From positions 1 to 64,000 of the forward strand of contig NZ_VDCY01000005.1 of the NCBI RefSeq assembly GCF_006517395.1: DNA of 64,000 nt. The letters run 5' to 3'. This stretch comes from Terrilactibacillus laevilacticus. Its GTDB lineage: Bacteria; Bacillota; Bacilli; Bacillales; Sporolactobacillaceae. The position numbers were made by a program, and so were the translations under genes. Shown one piece after another: positions 1 to 7,180 of this stretch. Each line of letters begins with the position of its first letter. Positions within the stretch are counted from its first letter, which is position 1. The notes below the pieces were generated by a model that worked only from the letters and a program-made list of their open reading frames with translations, did not search any database and was not told the DNA's origin.

Positions 1-105
1 CTGTTTTGAGGACCGGAATGTAGGTTTTTACTACATGAGGACCGGAAAAACGAGCCAACGCCGAGAATCGTAGCTTATCATTTGTTGACTTTTTGAACAA
101 CCTCT
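1..105 (-). repeat. Intergenic repeat family, copy R1 (cut by window edge)
   Basis: This is one of five copies in the window of a modular element. One end reads AGAGGTTGTTCAAAAAG on the minus strand, and the core carries GAGGACCGG twice around an ATGTAG/CTACAT inverted repeat. It is nearly identical to the middle of the copy at 54.4-54.6 kb. The other end lies beyond position 1. The end at 80-105 runs into the 3' end of the YkvR-like gene and supplies its last codons and stop. Confidence 0.85.
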
Positions 106-293
106 TTAAAGGTTAAATTCCGATCCGGCACATTTACATCGAATGCTCCTTTATATAATAATGTCGCTATGTCATGATAATCTTCGCTGGTTACTTGAAA
201 GACAATCGAAACGGTAATTAATCCATTATCTATATCTTCTTTATATTGATCTAATTTGATTGCTGTTTTATCTAAAATAATTTCATTTACCAT
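78..293 (-). CDS. YkvR-like (DUF3219-type) protein, C-terminally truncated
   Basis: This is a 71-residue cytoplasmic protein of unknown function. The core TSEDYHDIATLLYKGAFDV followed by VPDRNLTF resembles my recollection of the YkvR/DUF3219 family, whose members are about 90-95 residues. A good ribosome binding site (AGGAGA) lies 7-8 bases before the ATG at 293. The last residues, EVVQKVNK, and the TGA stop are encoded by the end of repeat R1, so roughly 25 family residues have been replaced by repeat-derived sequence. The remainder of the original gene could lie left of the window. Whether the shortened protein folds is unknown. The family call is from memory and is moderate. Confidence 0.6.
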   Translation of the reverse strand: MVNEIILDKTAIKLDQYKEDIDNGLITVSIVFQVTSEDYHDIATLLYKGAFDVNVPDRNLTFKEVVQKVNK

Positions 294-437
294 GTATATC
301 GTCTCCTATTCTTTATGAAAAAATGATAGCATTTAGATGATTATGGGTTCAAATGAATGGCATCTTAACTTTACGAGAATATTTCCTTTCAATATTTTTC
401 ATAAAAAGGATACATACTAAGTTCAGAGGTGACGATG

Positions 438-1634
438 ATGTATAAATTGCTATCACACACAGATTTAGACGGCGTTAGCTGTGGTATTCTAGCTAAGCTC
501 GCATTTGGTAAAGATATTAACGTTCGTTATAATTCCGTTTCAGCTTTGGATCAAAATGTGAAATGGTTTCTTGAAAATGAAGATAAAAGCACCACGCTAT
601 GGATTACAGACTTATCTGTTAACGAAGAAAACGAACAGAAACTGAATGAATTTTATAATGAGGATGGAAAGGTTCAGTTGATCGATCATCATAAAACGGC
701 TCTTCATTTTAATGACTATGAATGGGGACATGTTAAAGTTGAAGATCAAGAAGGTCATCTATGTTCAGCGACTTCCCTTTTATATGATTACCTTCTTAAT
801 CATAACTATTTAAGTCCTAAATCATCGATTAGTGAGTATGTCGAACTTGTAAGACAATATGATACATGGGAGTGGGAAGCAAATAACAATCAACAGGCTA
901 AGCGGTTAAATGCCCTTTTCTTTCTTGTTTCAATCGATGAATTTGAGGAAATGATGGTAGAACGTCTAAGTAAACAAGAGCATTTTTCTTTTGACGAATT
1001 TGAAGACCGAATTTTAACGATGGAAGAAAACAAAATTGAACGTTATATTCGTCGTAAGCGGCGTGAACTTGTACAAATTCAAGTTGGTGAAAATTTTGCT
1101 GGTGTCGTGTATGCCGAATCGTATCACTCAGAGCTTGGGAACGAATTAGGTAAGGATTATCCTCACCTTGATTACATTACCATTATTAACATGGGAGCAA
1201 AAAGAGTTGGATTTCGCACCATTCATGATCACATTGATGTTTCAGAGATCGCAGGGTTGTATGGCGGCGGTGGACATGCTAAAGCCTCCGGTTGTTTATT
1301 AACCGAAGAAGCTTATAAACAGTTTGTCTTAGACACCTTTCACCTTGAGCCATTACATGAAGATGCACGGTTTAATAAATATAATCTTAAAAAATCTCCG
1401 TTTGGTTCACTTTACAAAAATCGGATGAATGATATCTTCTTCCTTTATCCTGAAAATGAATACACATGGGCTATAGAATCTAACGAATTAAAAATGGATG
1501 AAACTTTCTATAGTTTTGAAGAGGCGGAAAAATATTTAAAACGAACTTATGGCGTATGGTTATTACGAGACCAAGACTTTGTCAACTATTTAATGGCTTT
1601 CCGCAAAAAGATGAAAGAACAAGAAGAGATTTAG
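438..1634 (+). CDS. nrnB: DHH-family oligoribonuclease NrnB
   Basis: This is a cytoplasmic DHH/DHHA1 phosphoesterase that degrades short RNA oligonucleotides (nanoRNase B, B. subtilis YngD type). The DHH domain shows HTDLDG (residues 7-12), TDLS (57-60) and DHHKT (83-87), which bind Mn. The DHHA1 domain has the glycine-rich GGGGHAKASG near residue 275. At 398 residues it matches the family length. An upstream in-frame GTG (429) lies inside the ribosome binding site AGAGGTGA, so the ATG at 438, 6 bases after AGGTG, is the better start. It is a single gene ending at a terminator shared with gluconokinase on the other strand. Confidence 0.9.
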   Translation: MYKLLSHTDLDGVSCGILAKLAFGKDINVRYNSVSALDQNVKWFLENEDKSTTLWITDLSVNEENEQKLNEFYNEDGKVQLIDHHKTALHFNDYEWGHVKVEDQEGHLCSATSLLYDYLLNHNYLSPKSSISEYVELVRQYDTWEWEANNNQQAKRLNALFFLVSIDEFEEMMVERLSKQEHFSFDEFEDRILTMEENKIERYIRRKRRELVQIQVGENFAGVVYAESYHSELGNELGKDYPHLDYITIINMGAKRVGFRTIHDHIDVSEIAGLYGGGGHAKASGCLLTEEAYKQFVLDTFHLEPLHEDARFNKYNLKKSPFGSLYKNRMNDIFFLYPENEYTWAIESNELKMDETFYSFEEAEKYLKRTYGVWLLRDQDFVNYLMAFRKKMKEQEEI

Positions 1635-1670
1635 GGGATAAAGAAAACCTGCCGATCGGCTAGCCTATAA

Positions 1671-1736
1671 GGCGCAGACAGAGGCCTAAGCCCGCACTTA
1701 TCCTTTAAACCTTAAATTTTTATATTTCTTAAAGTG
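1671..1736. repeat. Second repeat type, uninterrupted copy
   Basis: About 66 bp after nrnB match 17441-17470 joined to 17570-17604. Shared blocks are ACAGAGGCCTA, GCACTWAT, CCTTAAATTTTTAT and TTAAAGTG. The copy at 17.4 kb is split by repeat R2, while this one is not, so this looks like an unoccupied form of the same sequence. I see no coding potential. Confidence 0.7.
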
Positions 1737-1744
1737 CAAAAAAC

Positions 1745-1785
1745 AACAACCTGAATGCGTCTTCCCACGAATTCAGGTTGTTTAT
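1745..1785. terminator. Bidirectional terminator nrnB / gluconokinase
   Basis: AACAACCTGAAT (1745-1756) pairs perfectly with ATTCAGGTTGTT (1771-1782). A-rich sequence lies on the left and T-rich sequence on the right, so it can end both convergent genes. Confidence 0.85.
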
Positions 1786-1815
1786 TTTCACTTTTAATGA
1801 TGAATTCTATGTTGA

Positions 1816-3357
1816 TTATTTCACCCATTTTTGTTGAAATTGTGTTATTTTGTCATATTCATTTTCGAGTTGCCTAGAGACTCGAATAAAGATAGGAATT
1901 AAATCTTGATAAACCGCTACATTTTCCTTTATGGGTTGATGTGCATGAGTTGAACCAACCCATTCAGACATCAATGAAAAATCATCAATTTCTCCAAGAG
2001 CGTACATGCCAAGAACAATAGCACCTAGACATGAGCTTTCAAATGTTTCTGGAACAACCACTTCTTGATCAAAGATATCTGCCATCATTTGACGCCAAAG
2101 TTCAGATCTTGCAAAACCGCCTGTTGCTTGAATTTTAGTTGGCATACCCATCACTTCTTGAAGAGCGAGCATCACGGTATATAGATTAAAAATGACACCT
2201 TCTAGAACCGAACGAATCATATGCTCTTTTTTATGGTGTAAACCGAGACCAAAAAAGGAACCCCTCGCATTTGCATTCCACAAAGGTGCCCTCTCTCCAG
2301 CTAAATAAGGATGAAATAAAAGACCATCAGAACCTGGAGATACACGTGAAGCGATCTTCGTCAAAACTTGATAAGGATCAATTCCGAGACGTTTCGCAGT
2401 TTCGACTTCGGAAGACGCTAATTCATCACGTACCCACCGGAAGGTCATTCCCCCATTGTTTACGGGCCCTCCGACTACCCAATGTTTATCCGTTAAAGCA
2501 TAGCAGAATATTCGTCCTTTTGGATCGGTTGCCGGTTTATCTGTGACCGTTCGAATGGCACCGCTTGTTCCAATAGTCACCGCAACGACACCTGGATCGA
2601 TGGCATTTACTCCTAAATTGGACAATACACCATCACTCGCTCCAATAATGAACGGTGTTTCGGTAGATAGACCCGATTCGTCAGCATAATTTTGTTTTAA
2701 TCCTTTAACAACACATGTCGTAGATACGGGTTCTGATAACTGATCTGATGTGATTCCCGCAATTTGAAGTGCCTCATCATCCCAAGTCAAGTTTTTCAAA
2801 TTAAATAAGCCTGTCGCTGAAGCTAGCGAGTAATCAATCAGATAACGATCAAATAATTTATAAAAAATGTATTCTTTGATTCCGATAAATTTACGTGTTT
2901 TGTTAAAGAGATCTGGATAATCCGTTCTTAACCATGCAATTTTTGCAAGTGGTGACATGGGATGAATCGGTGTTCCTGTCCTTTTATAAATCTCAATGCC
3001 ATTCAGTTCATTCTTAATTTTCTCTGCCCATTTTTTAGCTCTGCTATCTGCCCAAGTAATGCAGCGTGTCAATGGTTTTCCATTTTCGTCCATCGCAATA
3101 AGGCTATGCATAGCAGAACTAAATGAGACAAGATTGAGGTCTGCCGGATTAATGTTACCATTATTAATGGATATTTTAATTGTTTTCATTACAGCTTCAA
3201 ATATTTCTTCTGGATCTTGCTCCGCAATAGAGGGAGCAGGACTTAGCAATGGATACTCCACATGATGCATGCTGATGACTTTCCCTTTATCTCCGAAAAC
3301 GACGGCTTTCGTACTTGTCGTACCGATGTCAACACCTAAATAATATGCTTGTTTCAT
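1816..3357 (-). CDS. gntK: Gluconokinase (FGGY family)
   Basis: This FGGY carbohydrate kinase phosphorylates D-gluconate to 6-phosphogluconate in the cytoplasm. The N-terminal ATPase-type motif is GVDIGTTSTKAVVF (residues 8-21), and the second actin-like lobe carries ASDGVLSNLG, TIGTSGA and ATGGFARSELWRQMMAD. Its 513 residues equal GntK of Bacillus. The neighbouring 6-phosphogluconate dehydrogenase and GntP permease fix the substrate better than sequence alone, since xylulokinase relatives look similar. The ribosome binding site AGGAGTG precedes the ATG. A cre-like site lies upstream at 3469-3482. Confidence 0.88.
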   Translation of the reverse strand: MKQAYYLGVDIGTTSTKAVVFGDKGKVISMHHVEYPLLSPAPSIAEQDPEEIFEAVMKTIKISINNGNINPADLNLVSFSSAMHSLIAMDENGKPLTRCITWADSRAKKWAEKIKNELNGIEIYKRTGTPIHPMSPLAKIAWLRTDYPDLFNKTRKFIGIKEYIFYKLFDRYLIDYSLASATGLFNLKNLTWDDEALQIAGITSDQLSEPVSTTCVVKGLKQNYADESGLSTETPFIIGASDGVLSNLGVNAIDPGVVAVTIGTSGAIRTVTDKPATDPKGRIFCYALTDKHWVVGGPVNNGGMTFRWVRDELASSEVETAKRLGIDPYQVLTKIASRVSPGSDGLLFHPYLAGERAPLWNANARGSFFGLGLHHKKEHMIRSVLEGVIFNLYTVMLALQEVMGMPTKIQATGGFARSELWRQMMADIFDQEVVVPETFESSCLGAIVLGMYALGEIDDFSLMSEWVGSTHAHQPIKENVAVYQDLIPIFIRVSRQLENEYDKITQFQQKWVK

Positions 3358-3468
3358 CGTTTTTCACTCCTATTGAAAGAAAATACAATAAAAAATTTTT
3401 CTACATCCAAATAGAAACTTTAAAATTATTTTCATGCTATCTAAATTATAAACCATTAACACATGATT

Positions 3469-3482
3469 TGAAAGGGCTTTCA
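3469..3482 (-). promoter_or_regulatory. cre-like site upstream of gntK
   Basis: TGAAAGGGCTTTCA is palindromic except at its central two bases and differs at one core base from the cre consensus TGWAANCGNTNWCA. It lies 112 bp before the gntK start. CcpA control is inferred. Confidence 0.5.
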
Positions 3483-3527
3483 TCACTTTTATTAAAAATA
3501 ATCGTTTTGTATCTTCTGAAACGATTC

Positions 3528-4373
3528 CTAGATTCTCGTATCCTCTATTGCTTCTCTGACCTGTTCCATGGCTAAAAGTCCTTCATCCCCTCTTTTGACC
3601 ATCACATTAACCAACAAAGCATCTACGAGACTGAGTTGGACAATTCGGGACGATAACGCTTCAGATCGATATTTTGTTTCTTCTGAACGAGAAAATAAGA
3701 CGATGTCTGCTTCTTTTGCAAGAATTGAATTGGGAAAGCTCGTTATAGCTAATGTTTTAGCGCCCCTTTTCCGTGCAACATGAAAAATTTCTAAGCAGTG
3801 TTTATTCATACCTGAATGAGAAAAAAAGAAAGCTGTGTCGAGACTCGACACTTGAGAAGCTTCCATGAGTTGAAAATGTATATCCCCACCTAATAGGCAT
3901 GATATACCAGTCCGAATAAATTTATGATAAGCATCCATAGCAACGATTGAAGAGCCACCAATTCCAAAGAAGATAATTCTCTTACTGTTCGTAAGTAAAT
4001 CAACCGCTTGTTTGATCGAATGTTCATCAATGATGAGTGCCGTGTTCTCAAGCGATCTTTTATTTGATAAGAAAATTTTTTTCGTAATAGATAATTCGTT
4101 GTCACCTTCTTTTATATCCTCATGGATTTGTTGGATTGGACTCATTATCTCGGAAGCCAATGATATTTTAAAAGCTTGATAGCCTTTAAAACCTAAGCGC
4201 TTACAAAAACGAAAAACCGTTGCATCAGCGACTCCAATTTCATCCGCCAACTCATTGATCGTTTGATGGATGATATGCTTTGGATCCGCTAAGATATAAT
4301 CAGCAATTTTTTTCTCTTTTACGCTTAAACATGTATAAAGTGAATGGATTCTCTTTAAACCATCATTGCTCAT
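3528..4373 (-). CDS. MurR/RpiR-family transcriptional regulator of the gluconate cluster
   Basis: This is a DNA-binding repressor or activator with an N-terminal HTH_6 domain (residues 1-75, ADEIGVADATVFRFCKRLGFKGYQAF) and a C-terminal SIS sugar-phosphate-binding domain (about 120-250, including FGIGGSSIVAMDAYHKF). The ATG at 4373, 6 bases after GGGGAGG, is a better start than the ATG at 4427, giving 281 residues. It lies between gntK and the divergent gnd-gntP operon, so 6-phosphogluconate or gluconate control is likely. In B. subtilis the gnt operon uses a GntR-type repressor instead, so this is a different regulator in the same job. Confidence 0.88.
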   Translation of the reverse strand: MSNDGLKRIHSLYTCLSVKEKKIADYILADPKHIIHQTINELADEIGVADATVFRFCKRLGFKGYQAFKISLASEIMSPIQQIHEDIKEGDNELSITKKIFLSNKRSLENTALIIDEHSIKQAVDLLTNSKRIIFFGIGGSSIVAMDAYHKFIRTGISCLLGGDIHFQLMEASQVSSLDTAFFFSHSGMNKHCLEIFHVARKRGAKTLAITSFPNSILAKEADIVLFSRSEETKYRSEALSSRIVQLSLVDALLVNVMVKRGDEGLLAMEQVREAIEDTRI

Positions 4374-4446
4374 ATAGACCTCCCCTAATTTGACTTCTTT
4401 AACAACAGTATAACACAGATAAATCAAAAAATTTTTTTTATAATAC

Positions 4447-4475
4447 TTGTAAGAAGAAATAATTTTTTGTATAAT
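4447..4475 (+). promoter_or_regulatory. Sigma-A-type promoter for gnd-gntP
   Basis: A TTGTAA -35 (4447-4452) and a perfect TATAAT -10 (4470-4475) are separated by 17 bp, 42 bp before the gnd start. The -10 abuts a consensus cre. Confidence 0.75.
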
Positions 4476-4488
4476 GAAAGCGTTATCA
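4475..4488 (+). promoter_or_regulatory. cre site overlapping the gnd promoter start
   Basis: TGAAAGCGTTATCA fits the CcpA cre consensus TGWAANCGNTNWCA at every position. It begins on the last base of the -10 box and therefore covers the transcription start, a placement expected to repress gnd-gntP on preferred sugars. Confidence 0.8.
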
Positions 4489-4516
4489 AATCAAATTTAT
4501 AATGAGGTGTATAGCC

Positions 4517-5416
4517 ATGAATATTGGGTTTATCGGATTAGGAAAAATGGGAGCCAATATGGTCGAAAATATGTTAGAACATGGTCATGAAGTGGTTGTT
4601 TATGATAAATATGTATCTCCGTCTTTAGAACTCAAAGCAAAAGGAGCCGTTCAGGCATCAGGTTTACACGATTTGATCAATAAATTACCGAAACCAAGAA
4701 AAATTTGGGTGATGGTCCCAGTTGGTGAACCTATCAAGGAGGTATTAAACGAATTACTAGAAATATTAGAACCTCACGATATTGTTATCGATGGCGGTAA
4801 TTCAAATTATAAATTATCGATGGATTGGTCAGCGCGATTTAAAGAGGCAGGAATTCATTTTTTAGATGTCGGGACATCAGGCGGGATGTCAGGTGCTAGA
4901 CATGGGGCATGTTTTATGATTGGTGGAAATGAAAATGCCTTCAAATCTGTTGAAAAAGTAATCCAAGACATCGCCATTCAAGATGGTTATTTATATACAG
5001 GTCCTTCAGGAAGTGGTCATTTCTTAAAAATGGTGCACAACGGCATTGAATATGGGATGATGCAAGCCATTGCAGAAGGTTTTGAGGTTGTTGAAAAAAG
5101 TTCATTTAACTATGATTTAGAGGCTGTTTCCCACGTTTGGAATCATGGCTCAGTCATTCGTTGTTGGTTAATGGAATTAATTGAAAACGCCTTCAAAAAA
5201 GATCCTGATTTAGACGGTATCAAAGGGATTATGGCTTCATCCGGTGAAGGTAAATGGACTGTAGAAACGGCTCTTGACTTACAAGTTCCTACCCCAGTTA
5301 TCGCCTTATCTTTAATGATGCGCTATCGCTCGTTAGAAACAGATACATTTACCGGCAAAGTCGTTGCAGCACTTCGCAATGAATTTGGTGGTCATGCAGT
5401 TGAACATGATGATTAA
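4517..5416 (+). CDS. gnd: 6-phosphogluconate dehydrogenase, decarboxylating (short YqeC-type)
   Basis: It oxidises and decarboxylates 6-phosphogluconate to ribulose 5-phosphate with reduction of NAD(P)+. The Rossmann motif GFIGLGKMGANM starts at residue 4. The substrate region has GTSGGMSGARHG, and the catalytic KMVHNGIEYGMMQ follows. Its 299 residues correspond to the short form (YqeC/GntZ-like family), not the 470-residue Gnd. An ATG at 4502 lies before the ribosome binding site GAGGTG, so the ATG at 4517 is taken. It is first in an operon with gntP, 58 bp apart. Confidence 0.9.
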   Translation: MNIGFIGLGKMGANMVENMLEHGHEVVVYDKYVSPSLELKAKGAVQASGLHDLINKLPKPRKIWVMVPVGEPIKEVLNELLEILEPHDIVIDGGNSNYKLSMDWSARFKEAGIHFLDVGTSGGMSGARHGACFMIGGNENAFKSVEKVIQDIAIQDGYLYTGPSGSGHFLKMVHNGIEYGMMQAIAEGFEVVEKSSFNYDLEAVSHVWNHGSVIRCWLMELIENAFKKDPDLDGIKGIMASSGEGKWTVETALDLQVPTPVIALSLMMRYRSLETDTFTGKVVAALRNEFGGHAVEHDD

Positions 5417-5474
5417 TTTCATTTTCTAGGAGATTAAGAGTTTAAAAGAGGCTTTATCAAAGGAGGAAGAAATC

Positions 5475-6809
5475 ATGCCTATATTTATTGTTGCTATCGG
5501 GGTCTTATTACTTCTGTTTCTCATTGTTAAATTTAAAATGAATACATTTATTTCACTCGTTATCGTCTCGATATTGGTTGGTTTAGGCTTAGGTATGGAT
5601 TTAACTAAAATTGTATCGACAGTTGAAACTGGGATAGGCGGTCAATTAGGCCACTTGGCTCTCGTTTTTGGCTTTGGAGCAATGCTTGGCAAACTCGTTG
5701 CCGATGCGGGTGGAGCTTACCGTATCGCAACCACTTTAATTAACAAATTCGGTCGTAAAAAAATACAAATTGCCGTCGTCATGGCTTCTTTTATTATTGG
5801 TATAGCCTTGTTTTTCGAAGTTGGACTCGTCTTATTAATTCCTATTATCTTTGCTATTGCAACTGAACTTGGTATGTCGATTCTTTATCTTGGTATACCG
5901 ATGGTTGCAGCCCTTTCCGTCACTCATGGTTTTTTGCCACCACACCCTGCTCCAACTGCGATTACAGCCGCATTTGATGCGAATATTGGTCAAGTGCTTT
6001 TGCTAGGACTCATTATTTCGATTCCAACAACAATCGTTGCAGGTCCATTATTTAGTAAAGTAGCCGTTAAATTGATGCCAAATGCTTTCCAGCGCAGAGG
6101 GAATATTAAAGCCTTAGGCGAACAAAAAACATTTAAGATTGAAGAAACACCCGGATTTGCTATTAGTACTCTTACGTCTTTATTTCCAGTCATCTTAATG
6201 GCATTATCTACCATCGTCTCATTAGTTGTTCAAGGAGATTCTGAATTTAAGAGGATTATTGAATTCATCGGTGCCCCTGGTACAGCCATGTTAATTTCGT
6301 TATTAATTGCGATTTATACGATGGGATATGCGAGAAAGATCCCAATGAATAAAATCATGGATTCGGTGTCTGAATCGATCTCCCAGATTGCGATGATGCT
6401 CTTAATTATTGGTGGTGGCGGAGCATTCAAACAAGTTCTTATAGATGGCGGCGTAGGTGATTATGTGGCTAAGTTATTTACCGGTTCAAATATGTCACCT
6501 CTATTACTCGCGTGGTTAATTGCTGCGATTTTGAGAATTTGTTTAGGATCTGCAACCGTTGCCGCCTTAACAACGGCCGGTCTCGTTGCTCCATTGATGG
6601 CCGCTGGATCGGTTAATCCAGCCTTAATGGTGCTTGCGACAGGTGCGGGTAGCTTAATTGCTTCTCATGTTAATGATGCGGGCTTCTGGATGTTTAAAGA
6701 ATACTTTAATTTAAGCTTAAAAGAAACCTTCCAAACATGGACTCTATTAGAAACTCTTATTTCAATCATGGGACTTGTTTGTGTTCTCATCCTCGGTATG
6801 TTTATATAA
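5475..6809 (+). CDS. gntP: Gluconate:H+ symporter, GntP family
   Basis: This is a polytopic inner-membrane gluconate permease of 444 residues with about twelve hydrophobic segments. It carries GntP family signatures GHLALVFGFGAMLGKLVADAG near residue 60 and HVNDAGFWMFKEYFNLS near the C-terminus. AAAGGAGG precedes the ATG. It follows gnd in one transcript and is closed by a strong terminator. Together with gntK it provides uptake and phosphorylation of gluconate. Confidence 0.92.
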   Translation: MPIFIVAIGVLLLLFLIVKFKMNTFISLVIVSILVGLGLGMDLTKIVSTVETGIGGQLGHLALVFGFGAMLGKLVADAGGAYRIATTLINKFGRKKIQIAVVMASFIIGIALFFEVGLVLLIPIIFAIATELGMSILYLGIPMVAALSVTHGFLPPHPAPTAITAAFDANIGQVLLLGLIISIPTTIVAGPLFSKVAVKLMPNAFQRRGNIKALGEQKTFKIEETPGFAISTLTSLFPVILMALSTIVSLVVQGDSEFKRIIEFIGAPGTAMLISLLIAIYTMGYARKIPMNKIMDSVSESISQIAMMLLIIGGGGAFKQVLIDGGVGDYVAKLFTGSNMSPLLLAWLIAAILRICLGSATVAALTTAGLVAPLMAAGSVNPALMVLATGAGSLIASHVNDAGFWMFKEYFNLSLKETFQTWTLLETLISIMGLVCVLILGMFI

Positions 6810-6841
6810 AATTGTAAGCGCAATCAATCTCATGCTATCTG

Positions 6842-6876
6842 GAGAACAACTCACTGTTGTTCTCTTTTATTTTTTT
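6842..6876 (+). terminator. Terminator after gntP
   Basis: GAGAACAAC and GTTGTTCTC form a 9-bp stem with loop TCACT, followed by a T-rich tract to 6876. Confidence 0.9.
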
Positions 6877-7041
6877 ATACCTCTATTTACATAAATTCAA
6901 ATAGATGATTGTTGTTTACATTTTCATTATATTCACGATTGTTTGTCTATTACCCTATATCTATGTTTGTCGAAATTTGTTCATGCTTCAAAGGTTTAGA
7001 TGATTGATTTCGACCAAATATACGATATAATGTCAATATAA

Positions 7042-7088
7042 TGTCTTTATATAGTATATTCTCCCCACCGTTATACTACATATTGTAT
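7042..7088 (+). promoter_or_regulatory. Tandem NrdR-box-like sites upstream of nrdJ
   Basis: Two 16-mers resemble the NrdR box ACACTATATATAGTGT: TGTCTTTATATAGTAT (7042-7057, 11/16 matches) and ATACTACATATTGTAT (7073-7088, 12/16). Their starts are 31 bp apart, about three helical turns, the spacing known for paired NrdR boxes. They lie 93-139 bp before the nrdJ start. The rest of 6877-7180 is AT-rich with no gene visible. Confidence 0.6.
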
Positions 7089-7180
7089 TCTATTTATTTT
7101 CTCCATCAAATATGTTTTTCTAAAATCTCATGATAGACAAGATACTTTTTTACCATGATTTAAAAAAGGAGCGTGATCTA

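Noticed and set aside
6811-6824. cre-like TGTAAGCGCAATCA after gntP
   Set aside because: It lies after the gntP stop and before its terminator, has a core mismatch, and is not near a promoter that I can see.
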